Part shown: piece by piece, positions 12,201 to 24,200 of the stretch
How the letters are laid out: each line of letters opens with the position of its first letter
Position numbering within the stretch: the first letter of the stretch is position 1
From: Cannabis sativa
Taxonomy: Eukaryota > Streptophyta > Magnoliopsida > Rosales > Cannabaceae
DNA length: 64,000 nucleotides
Assembly: GCF_029168945.1 (NCBI RefSeq)
Contig: NC_083605.1
Coordinates: 27,169,280 to 27,233,279, forward strand
Direction: 5' to 3'
Notes under the pieces: generated by a model
Seen by the model: the letters and a program-made list of their open reading frames with translations, nothing else
What the model was told of the DNA's origin: nothing
Database searches by the model: none
Made by a program: the position numbers and the translations under genes

Positions 12201-15200
12201 ATGGCTGATTTTTTATCTGGCAGGTCCCACTGCAAGTTACCCAAAGCTTATTTTCGTAACTCCCTTGGAGGTGAATTTTCACGACAATAGCTTCATAACT
12301 ATTCCTGGTGTGTGAAATTTTACTTGATAGAGGGATTAAATAACTTCAAAGCGCAAGTTGAATCGCGTCAATTGGATAAAAATTGAGTGACTTATGATCA
12401 TTTTATTAAAGGCAGTTCAGGTCCCAACATCCAAGTTGACATCCAATGCCCAAGCTGACATTCCAGCGCCAAAGTTACATCTGATGTCAACCTGGACGTT
12501 GTATAAGTGTAAAAACATCCAAGGGATGTCCTTTGAGATGCCTAAGTGATGGTTTGACACCCCTTGGTCCTTTTATATGTTCTGGTGAAGCTGATAACAC
12601 ATTCTCAGAGATGTTGTTATTTTGTAAAAACAGAAGACTCGAAAGTTCCGACTTCCAAATGAGTCAAAATTGAAGTTATGAATCTGACTTATTTGACTTC
12701 ATGGATCATTGCACTTATAAAAAACTTGACAAACAGTCAAACCAGCTTCAGATTCGGATAAGCAGAACCCGGTGAACCTGGTCATTTGTTGACTTGGTCG
12801 CTAGGAACTTTAGACCCAACATCCAAGATTCTATTTTTTGATACTTCCAAGGCTTCTAAGGCTTCGAAACTTGGGGATGGGATCTCTACCCCCTTCTTTT
12901 CCATGCCAGATTCAATGGTCACATCAGCTTTGGCATTTGAACAATTGAAGGTAGCATCCCAGTTGATTGTCAACCTGGGCGTTGGGCCTTATTTCTAGAG
13001 ACTCGGGTTTGTGGTGTTATCCCCGTGTTTACTTGAATCTTTATTATTTTTTATGATATTTATGATTCCCAGAGCACTTTTAGCTGAACTGAATTGTAAA
13101 CAACCCAGGTTGATAAAATGTCAACCTGGGCGCAAGGTCCAGTCCTAGGTGTCAACTTGGGCGCTGGGTCCCTCTGCTGCCCCTTTGGAAATAGTCCCTA
13201 AAAATAGTTGATTCTCAATGTTTTTTGAAGATGTAGATGATACTCAGAACTGGGAAAACTCTATTTTTTTGTTGCCCAGGTTGGCAAATTGTCAACCTAG
13301 ACGGCCAGTCCCAGGTGTTAACTTGGGCACTGGGCCTTATTTTTTCCACCAACGAACTGTGTTTTTCCTCCAAAAGGACCTATTTCCCTACTTTTTATGA
13401 ATATGAATTCAATGCGGAATTCAGTTCTTCGATCGGACACTTGGAAGGCACCAGATTGATAGATTGTCAACCTGGGGGTTAGGTGTTGGGGCCGAGTGTG
13501 CTGAAAAATCAACTTGCTTCAAATCTTATTCTGATGCCTCAAAGTCTGTGGTATTTCAAGTCGATGTCGCAATGTAAGTTTTGGCCAATTTGCACTAAGA
13601 CAGGACCAAAAACTAAAACCCTAGTTGAGAACGTCAACTTGGGCACCGAGTGGAAACCCTAGTGCCCAAGTTGGCTTCTGCGTTGTAGGTTCGTGTAATT
13701 TCAGCCTTTCGGCCTTGTATTAGGTTGCTCCACATCTTCCTGGTATAGAATAAAAAAAGATAGTGAGTTGGATCCAAGTTATTAAAGTTTGAACATCCAT
13801 CCTGGAGTTCCCAAAGATAACCTAGGCGCAGGGCTAGGGACCCCTCCCACGTTGACTTATTATGACTCGGGACTACTCCACTTTGAGATGTCATATTTCT
13901 TGCCACGTGTCAAATATGGATGTCTATGTCATTAGGGCTAGTTTCCAAGTTAACCTTTTTTTTTTAAGAGAAATGATTCTTAAGACCAAGGTAAACCCTA
14001 ACTCACATTTTCTCTTACATTTTGATGAGCTTTAGTTCTAATGCTTAATTTTGTGAATTTGGTTGTTTTAGAGTTTGAAGAAGTTAGAAATGGATTTGGA
14101 ACTTGATTTATGGTTGTTGTGGCTAGTTTTAAAGATTTTTAGCAGTTGTAGTTTGAATTGAGTGAGTTTGAGTTTTTAAACTCAAAGCTTACTCAACAAT
14201 AGTTATTTGTGATTCTTAGTGTAATTTTTGTTTTTGAGCTACGACATATGTTTAGAACTCATTAGTGGACTATTTTGAAAAGTTTCATTGAGTTTGAGCA
14301 TGTTTGGAATGGTTTGAGTTAGAAAAATTTGGAGTTTTTGAACTCTCTAGCAAAACGGTTTACCGTTTCTAGAGAAATAGGAAATCATTTCATCTAGAAG
14401 GATCTAGGTAAACGATTACAATTTTAGGATCCAGTTTCCCATTTGGGGTATTTTTGGGTAATCCAATTTTCATGTTTTCTTGATATTTAGGCTATTATCA
14501 CGCTATTTATCGATATGGAAACTTCGAATTATGAGTTTATGTCCCCAAAAGTGTTTTAGTAAGACACTTACCAGTTTTACGTTAATGTGACTTAGGGCCT
14601 CCAAGCATCAAGTAGTTTGTTTACATTCAGGTTGACTAGCACACCTAATTACTGAATTGAGGTAAGATTAGTATAACAGAGACATATATACACATGTTTA
14701 GCATGCATGCTTCAGAAAGCCATCAGATTAACATATCAGGATATGGTGTACATAGAGTTGTACTAGAAATACCAACAAATATATGTTAGGCTTTACAGAA
14801 AGTATGAACTAATGCTACCAAAACTAGTACTCCTAAAAGTACTGAGTGCATGTGATAATAAGGTTAGTTGTACTTACAGTATGAACTAGTACTACCAATA
14901 CTAGTATGCCAAGAGCACTGAGTGTATGCGTTATTATGGTCAATTCTACCATAGTCAAGAATATTTGAGATTCACTTATACGCGTTAGATGCAAGTTATA
15001 GACTCATGGTAATTAGGTCTATGGGCGCCTAATTACAAGTCGTATATATGTTTATGTTTTATGCTTTTCATACTGAGTCTGTTGACTCACTGATATGCTT
15101 TTATGTGTATGTAAAGGCAAGACAAAAGCTGAACATTAGTAAGTTTGAAGCTAAGTGAAGATTGTACATACCTGGATGGTTAGACCTATAGTGTTCAAAT

Positions 15201-18200
15201 CTTCGGAACAACATGGGCTTAGTTTTGTTAGTTGCTGAGCCACCCTTTTGATATGTTGTAATTTATATGTAATTAGAAAAATAAACAGATTTGGGATCCC
15301 GAGATTTTTAAACTTTATGTATATTTAGTAAAGTTTTTTTATATTATGAATGTTTTTGTTAATGAAGATTTATACTAAACTCTTTGTTTAGCAAAGGTTA
15401 GCATAGTAATTAAGAATTAAGAAAACACAATAACGTGCCTAAACTACCATTACAAATCACTATTAGAATGGTATCCTAATTAAGCTAACTTGTCAATTGC
15501 ATTGTTAGTTAATGAAGTTAGTTCTTAGTTATATGTTGCATATAACTAGCAGTGTGAGCACCATAAAAAGGATATTTATACTTAGTTTTTTGATTAAATC
15601 AATATATGGCTTTCTCGTTCCAACTCTTGTCATTCTTAGTGTGCATGTCGCTAACAATAAAAAAACCTATGTATATGAGCAAACAACTTATTATTTTACG
15701 CATTATATATGAGAATGAATGGCTAATTGGAGAAAGAAGAAATAACCAAATTCTTAGTGCAAAGTGCACATTGTCTATCAAAAATTAGTAAAAAAATTAG
15801 TTAATTAATTGAGTCTATTATAGCCAATTCTTGTTGACTGTTTTGTTTCAAGTAGCAGTAATAGAGTTTTCAGTTTCTAGTTATGAGTTATATATTGAGC
15901 ATTATATAGCTCACTTTCTTTAATTAACAAATCAATCAATACAATTTAATTCACTTTCATTCTATGTTCGTATTTTCTGTTATGGTATCATGGCCACGAT
16001 CATAGTGTGCTTTTTCTTCCTTTCTATTCTTCTTCTTCCTCTCCAACTGTTATACTTCATTACTCATGATCATGGCTTGTACTGGAGGTCAAACTCAAAA
16101 GAATAGAAACTAGGGAGATGGTTTAGATAAGAGCATCTCCAATAGAGTGCCAAAAAGGTAGTGTATTGCTATATTTTAGTACACTTAAAAAAAACTATAC
16201 TCCAATGGTGTTCTAAAAAGTATGCTAAATTTGGCACATGCTAAAAGTTGTGCCAAATTTAGCACAAGATATAACATTGTATCAATTTAGCCCACAATAA
16301 TGTCACTAATTATTGTGATTCATTGACTTTTACTAAACTTTATTTACTTTATTTACCATATTACCATTATTTAAATAGTAAAAGAATAAAAAATAATAAA
16401 TTTTGTATATTCTCAAAAAAAATATAAAATGACCATCAATATATTCAATTGTTTTTGGGATAAGTTGATAATTACCTCTTTTTTGTTATACATTCACCAA
16501 AAATAGCTACAAAACAAACTTAATTAAAATATACCGTATTTTATAATTGAATTGACTAATATACCCTGAAATTTTATTAATGGAATTGCAGACTCAGACT
16601 CCTCTATAGAAATTGAACTCACGCAAGCTCCACCACGAGTTACTCTACCACCGATTACAACTGCAATCGCTACTTATGTACGTAACCTTTTCTTTCTATT
16701 TTCTTGCTTTCTGAATTTGTTTTAGTTTGTCGCTTTAAATCTTATTTTCCCTCATTCAATCATCTATTTATTATGGTTTGTATTGCCTATGTATATGTGT
16801 ATAAGTTTATGCCTATTTTCTGATCATTGTTCGAAAAAGGAAGGAGGTGGCAGAGGTTATGGTTTTAATTAGTGATGTAATTGAATTTTATTTCTTTTTA
16901 CTAACCTAAGGCTATAACGGGAACAAATCTAAAAAAGTGGGTATAATTTAAAGAATATTAAAAGGGAGGTAAAAAATAAAATGGATACAATAAAGTGGTG
17001 ATAGAGTGTAATTTCCTCATTGTTTTTTTTCTTATTTTGCATCTTGTGCATTGGAGCACAATTGTAAATAGTGGGCTAAATATAGCACAAACTCATTTTT
17101 TGTGCCAAATTTAGCATAAATTTTAGATCTTCCATTTGAGATGGTCTAACTTAAATAGATTCTCTATGAAAACTATAGTTCTTAGAGGCGTTCGATGATG
17201 GTGGCGTTTATTGGAAGAAATAAGATCAAATTCATCAATGAAAAGCTACCAGAACATTATACAAGACATGAAAATTATGATCTATGGTAGAGGTGCAACA
17301 ATTTGGTAATATCCTCACTACTTCATGTTGTGCAAAGAGAACATAATGTATCTTTACAATGTAGCTAAGATTTGGTTCCAACTTTAAGAATGATATCACT
17401 AGAAGAATTCTACTAGAGTGTTTGAAGCTAAGAGAGCTATGTAGATTTCAAATTAAGATCCTAATTCTATCACAATTTTTTTTTACTTGATTGAAATTTT
17501 TGGGGATATAATTCAAGAATTCAGACCACAACCTGTTTATAGTTGTGGTGCTATGAAGACCATATAGAAATATCAAGAGAAATATCAAGTTTTTGAATTT
17601 TTAATTTGTCTAAATGAGTCTTATAGTAATGTTTAATCAAAAACCTTGATGCAAGATCTATTTTCCAAAATCAACAAGGCCTTTGCTTCAGTTTTTCAAG
17701 AAGAGAGGCAGTGAGGAATTACATCTATTTAGACTGAGACTAATAAGCCTGTTGCATCATCTTTAGAGAAATTTGATGGAGGTTTTCATCCTCATAGGCC
17801 AAAAATGGTATGCACACACTATGAAATTTTTGGTCATATTATGGAAAAGTTCTATAGGCTACATGGATATTCTCCAAGTCACAAACTGTATGGAAAGTTC
17901 CTGAATCAAAATGTTGGAAAACTTGTGAAACCATCGGCTGTCAACTTCTCAGGAGCTTAAGAAGAAAGTGTCAAACTAGAGATTCTAAAATGTTGAACAA
18001 GATCTCGAGTCAATCCTTGCTCAATGTCAGAAACTGAAGACTTTGTTGTCCCAAAAAGGTCAAGACAATATTAATCTTGTTCAATTTGGTCAGCCTTTGT
18101 TGTCATAATTTTCTAGTAAAATCCTTTCTAATCACTCCTCTAGTTGGATCATAGATACAGGTCTTATTCTGCTAAAGTATTATGCATTGGAACTATTGTC

Positions 18201-21200
18201 TTTTCACCAGGTCTTATTCTCACAAACATTTTACAAGTATCAGACATTCAATACAACTTACTTTCTATCACTTATTTAATAGAATCTAGTACATGTTTAT
18301 TAACATTTAAATCTAACAATGTATGATTCAAGACATGTGTTGTTAAAGATCCAGTTTATTGGGATGGGTGAAAGACATGAGAAAATTTTGCACTTAAATC
18401 TTCCTAAAACAAAAATTGATTCTTGTGCATTTTCTTCAGTTTCTAATTTTGAGATTTTCAATGTCACAATATCGCATTATATTTTAGGACTTCCTTCTTG
18501 TATCAAATTAAAATTATTAAATAAAAAATTAAACTTTCAGAATAGTTCTTATTCCATTTGCTATTATACAAAATAGAATTGAATATCTTTTGTTTCTAAT
18601 CACAATATTGCTAAAGCTTATTTTGATTTAATTTATGTTGATATTTTGGGTGCCATATAAGACTTCAACTATTGAGGAAAATAGATATTTTAATACTACC
18701 ATTGTGGATGATCACTCTAGGTATTCCTAAGTTTATTTTATAAAAACCAAATCTGAAGCACAAGTTGTAACGTCCCCGCTTCAAGCCTCCATTGGTCCTT
18801 CCACCCACGGAATAATGGCTCTTATACACGAGTACGTCACTCTGTGGCTGCTTCCTGGATCGATGACTGACCCTACAGACCAACACGAGTGTTTCCAGCG
18901 TGCTTTGTCCTCACTCGCACGCTTCCTGGGAAAACTTCCCAGGAGGTCACCCATCCTTGAAATTGCTCCAAGCCAAGCACGCTTAACTGTGGAGTTCTTT
19001 CGAGATGGGCTACCGAAAAACAAGATGCACCTTGTTGATATAGGTAGTATCAATCAATCCATTTAAGCTCTCCTCAACTGTGTAGTCCCATACCCACACA
19101 GCCTCAGAATCATCCCACTTGACCTTCCCCAGGCGATGTGGGATTGTACAGCTTACCCGGTATTTCCCCTTACGGATCACGGGACTACTGACTGTCACAA
19201 TCACCCTCCCTTACAGGGTCCGACGTCCTCGTCGACCACACTTCCGGCTGGGTCAAGGCTCTGATACCATTTGTAACGTCCCCGCTTCAAGCCTCCATTG
19301 GGTCCTTCCACCCACAGAATAATGGCTCTTATACACGAGTACGTCACTCTGTGGCTGCTTCCTGGATCGATGACTGACCCTACAGACCAACACGAGTGTT
19401 TCCAGCGTGCTTTGTCCTCACTCGCACGCTTCCTGGGAAAACTTCCCAGGAGGTCACCCATCCTTGAAATTGCTCCAAGCCAAGCACGCTTAACTGTGGA
19501 GTTCTTTCGAGATGGGCTGCCGAAAAACAAGATGCACCTTGTTGATATAGGTAGTATCAATCAATCCATTTAAGCTCTCCTCAACTGTGTAGTCCCATAC
19601 CCACACAGCCTCAGAATCATCCCACTTGACCTTCCCCATGCGATGTGGGATTGTACAGCTTACCCGGTATTTCCCCTTACGGATCACGGGACTACTGACT
19701 GTCACACAAGTTAGTATTCCAATTTTATTAAACTTGTCAAAACCTAATATTGAAAGAATATTAAGGGAGTGAGGATAGATAATGCCAAGGAGTTACAATT
19801 TGTTGAGCTATTTGCTTCCCTTGAGATAGTTCATTACCATTCATGTGTTCATAGGCCACAATAAAGTTATATTATTAAAAGAAAATACCAACACATGTTA
19901 AATGTAGCTATGGCCCTTTTATTCTAATCCTTTATTCTTTTACTTATTGGGATGAGTGTGTTTCCATTGCCGCTTCCTTAATCAATAGAACACCCACACC
20001 TAATCTTCAAAATGTTTGTCAATTTGAGGTTCTTAAGTCTAAGCCACTAACATATCACTTGAGAGCTTTTGGATGCCTAGCATATGCCTCAACCTTAACT
20101 GTCACTAGAACAAAATTTTCCCCTAAAGTTGCATCTTGTGTATTTAGTGTAGGTTACTCCACTGGTATGAAAGCCTAAAAGCTTCTTGATCTAAACTCCA
20201 ATAAAGTTTTCTATTCTAGGGATGCGAAATTTCATGAAACTATATTTCCATTTCTCAATAATGAGTCTTTGCCCCTGAATATCATTATTTTTTCTCCTCA
20301 CCTCTTTTATTTTTCATTCTCCAGCTGATAAGTCTAATAATTGTCCTTTACCTATCCCAACATTTCACAACAGGCCTGTTGGAACTTCTAATAAGCCTTC
20401 ACAGTTAAAGGATTATAATTGTTTCTTCTCTACTAATTCTATATATGTGTTTTCATAGGAATCTACTTCTGTTACACTTTACCCTATTTCTCAAGACTCG
20501 ATTATAGCATATTTACTCCTCTTTTTTGAGCTACAGTTTTAGCTATCTCCAGCAAGAATACTTCAATCAAGAACAGGGTATACGAGAATGGGACAATGCC
20601 ATGGATAGTGAAATAATAGCTATTGTGAACAATCATACTCAGACGATTGTTAATTTACCCACTAGACTACATGTAATGGTATCTAAAGGGGTCTACAAAA
20701 TGAAGTACAATATAAATAATTCAATTGAAAGGTCTAAAGCTAGGATAGTTGCTAAGGGGTACAACAAGAAAGAAGTGTGGATTATATAGACACATTTTCT
20801 TCAGTGACCAAGCTTGTCACTATTAAACTTGTCTTTACTCTTGCAGCCATTCATGGAAGGCATCTTCATGGAGACTTGCATGAAGATGTGTTTATGACTA
20901 TACTGGGATCTTCCACGTAATTTAGTTTGTCAACTAAACATGTCACTATATGATTTAAAGCAGGATTTAAAGTAATGGTTTGAGAAATTTTCACATGCTT
21001 TACTTCAGAAAGGTTTTAATCATTCATCAATAGATTACTCATTTTTCATGAGGCATTTTTTGGATAGTCTTATAATCCTCCTTGTTTATGTTGATGAAGT
21101 GATACTTGCAAGCAACAATTTGGAGGCCATGGAAGAACTTAAGAGTAGATTAAACAATAGGTTCAAACTGAAAAACTTAGAAAAGCTTAAATATTTCCTT

Positions 21201-24200
21201 GGTTTATAAGTGGCCAAATCTCATAAAGGGATTTTCATATCCCAAACACCATATGCCTTACAATGACTTGAACATCTTTGGCATTTGGGGTGCAATGGAA
21301 GCTAATCTCAAACTTTGTCAAGATGATACAATTGAAGATTCTTGACATTATAGGAGGATGATTGGTAAACTTCGGTATCTCACCATTACAATGCCTAATA
21401 TATCCTTATTTGTAAATAAGTTAGTCGATTTTTGACTACACTTAAGTCTAGACTTCTAAAAATAGCACAAAAGGTACTATAAAATGTCAAGTCATGCCCT
21501 AGACAAGATTTATTTTTCCCTGCAACTTCTATAGTAAATCTTAAGGCTTACATTGATGCAGATTAGGCAGCATGCCAGCTACCAAAGATCCACTACTGAA
21601 TTTTGTATTTTCTTGGTGATTCTTTGATCTCATGGGAAAGTAAAATACAAAATACTCTATTCTGATCATTAATAGAAGTTGAACATAGAGCCATGAGAAA
21701 CACAACTTGGAACTTGTCTGGTTGTTATCAATTCTTAAGGAGCTAAATATTGAGCATAATGGGCTTGAATTGCTCTGTTGTGATAACAAGGCTGCACAAC
21801 ACATTACAGCTAACCCTATTTTTCAAGAAAGAACTAAGAATAAAGAGATAGACTCTCATTTGGTTCAAAAAAAAGTCAAGCAGGGAATAGTCAAGACAAC
21901 TCATGTGTAATTTAAAGATCAACTATTAGTAATGTGTTTTACTAATTAGCACTCTTCCATTCACAGTTCAATAGCTTCAAAGACAATATGGGATTAATGA
22001 GCATTTGCTCTCCATCTTGAGGGGGAGTATCAACAATTAATAAACAAGTTAGTTAATTAGTTGAGTCTGTTAAAGTCAACTTTTGTTGACTATTATGTGT
22101 TAAGTGCATTAATAGATTAGTAACTATTTTCAGTTTCTAGTTATGAGTTGTATATCGAGCTATCTATAGCTCAGTTTCTGTTATTAACAAATCAATCAAT
22201 ACAATTGAAATTAATTTTCATTCTTTGCTCTTATTTTTTATTGTCACTATAGATACTCTATGCAAATGCTTTTTTAGAATGAAAACATTTTCCTTGTTAA
22301 AAATAATGTGTAAAAAATACCTATCCAGGAAAACCCAAGCTGCATTGTAAGCTCTAACCTCTTGCATAATAACATGCCTAATAGGAAAACCAGCAATGAT
22401 TTTGACTTCCACGCTGATCTGGAGTGACAATAAACTTAGGTGATGAATGAAGTAAACAAAAACAACAAAGGGAAATAAGAAATCTTTCAAATAAGAGACA
22501 CATTCATATGAAGAAAATACGTATAAACATAAACTTACTACTCATATTGGTCTTTAATCACTGGTATATATTAATGTTATGTTTGGAAATTGAAATTGAA
22601 CCTTTATTATGCGATTTAATTATATAATTAAAATATACTAAAATAATTAATTTAACCATTTAGGTCTTAGACAGCATATGCTTGTCAAAATAACATCTAC
22701 CTATATATCTTGTTTCTAACTCTTTTACATAAATTGTTGTTGGAAAATGATATAAATTTGATTAAATTAGTTCATATTATAATCTTATTTTTTTTATTTA
22801 AATCCTGTAAAAATATTTTATTATTATGCACATGACATCACATAATTGGTTCACTTCAGAATATTTTTATAAATAAATTTACAATAGGATTAACAAAGAG
22901 GGTAAAGGAGATGTGTATCTTAGAGAGGCAAAGAAGCAATCTTCCTTGATGTATATTCAAGGAAAAATTAAAGATGACCCTCATAATAGAAAATTAATGG
23001 ATGAGGAAATCATTGTAAGGAAAGATTATGTTCAAGCTCATTCACATTAAATTCAATTTTTGAGACAGAAAGCAAAAGTAGATTGTTCGAAGGGGAGATC
23101 AGAATACCAGGATATTTCATAGCCGCATTTGAAGTAGAAGGATTGAAAATTCTATATATTCTATTCAGGATCTTCATGGTAATAGATCTGATAGCCAAGT
23201 AGGAGTTACCCAAGTTTTTCATGACTTTTACACTAGTTTGTTTGGTTCGAGAATAGTAGATAGAAGACAAGTTGATTATAGCATGGTGCAAGAAGGAAAG
23301 TTGGTGTCAAATAGTCAAGCAGAGCTTCGGTTATGGAAATACACCAAAGATGAGGTCAAGCTACTTTGTGTTTCTATTCTAGATGAGAAGGCTCATGGTC
23401 CTGCTGGCTATAGTAGCGCTTTATTCTATACAGACTTAGGATATCACAAGTGAGAATTTAGTCACTGTAGTTTTAAATTTTCTCCACACTTGTAGATTGA
23501 TGAAAGAGATTAACCATACCACAGTAACTCTCATTTCCGAAAATAAGATGTCCAATGAATGTGAGTGCGTACAGGCCTAATGCATGTTGTAATGTAGTGT
23601 ATAAAGTGGCTACTATACTTATCTGTTCTCGGCTTTGAGAGGTTCTTTCTTGTATTATTTCTAAGAATCAAAGTGGGTTTGTTAAGGGTAGGTTTATTGC
23701 TCATAACATTATGATGTGCCAGGATATGGTGCGAAGCTATAGAAGGAAACATGCAAGACCAGTTTGTATGATTGAAATTGATTTTCAACAAGGGTACAAT
23801 ACGCTTGATTGGAATTTTCTTCATGAACATGCTTTTGACGCTTAAATTTCCCACTAAATTTGTGAAATTGGTGATGGATTATGTGTCAACACCAAGATTC
23901 TCTTTCATGATAAGTGGGGAGATCATAGGTTTTATAGAGTCTAAAAGAGGCTTGAGGACAAAGGATCCTATGTCTCCTCTACTCTTTGTCATTGAAATGG
24001 AATATCTTACTAGAATTTTAGATAAGATAGCTCACCAATCTGATTTCAAATTCCATCCTAGGTATGAAAATATGAAGCTTAATTACTCATCTTTGTTTCA
24101 CAGATGATCTACTTATGTTTAGTAAAGGTGAATTTCATTCAATCCATTTATTATTGAAAGGTTTTCAATTGTTCTCTGAAAGTTCAAGCCTTCAAGTTAA

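Larger units (their letters stand above)
18766..19706 (-). mobile_element. Cassandra-type TRIM retrotransposon, complete, nested in copia F
   Basis: Two nearly identical LTRs (18766-19199 and 19272-19706) flank a 72-bp interior that holds only a PBS and a polypurine tract. The PBS is TGGTATCAGAGCC on the minus strand (19269-19257). The purine tract GTAAGGGAGGGTGA lies at 19214-19201. The target duplication is CAAGT (18761-18765 and 19707-19711). The LTRs contain 5S-rRNA-like sequence in the element's sense orientation, the hallmark of Cassandra. It encodes no protein and must be mobilised in trans. The insertion split the integrase region of F. Confidence 0.92.
17160..21950 (+). pseudogene. 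gag-pol remnants of copia F
   Basis: Recognisable fragments are a gag-like start near 17190, zinc-knuckle-like [19 protein letters not shown] near 17820, protease/integrase fragments at 18144-18576, and RT pieces at 20526-20789 ([28 protein letters not shown]). RT continues near 21075 ([15 protein letters not shown], where the usual YVDD is YVDE) and RNase H pieces lie at 21640-21910. Stops and shifts throughout make it non-functional. Confidence 0.7.
15776..22240 (+). mobile_element. Ty1/copia retrotransposon F, decayed, in intron 3
   Basis: Both LTRs are present and flanked by a TTGTC target duplication (15771-15775 and 22241-22245). A PBS TGGTATCA directly follows the left LTR (15983-15990), and a polypurine tract GAGGGGGAGTA precedes the right LTR. 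The coding remnants are full of stops. A Cassandra element (18766-19706) and a DNA-transposon-like insert (about 16128-17150) interrupt it. It ends 75 bp from the donor of exon 3, on the opposite strand to the host gene. Confidence 0.85.

Noticed and set aside
19257..19271. tRNA-like fragment GGCTCTGATACCA
   Set aside because: It is the complement of the tRNA-Met primer-binding site of the Cassandra element. No cloverleaf surrounds it.
18935..19514. Two possible 5S rRNA genes
   Set aside because: Only the internal promoter boxes match 5S rRNA. The copies lie inside LTRs of a TRIM with a PBS and a target duplication, so they are Cassandra sequences.
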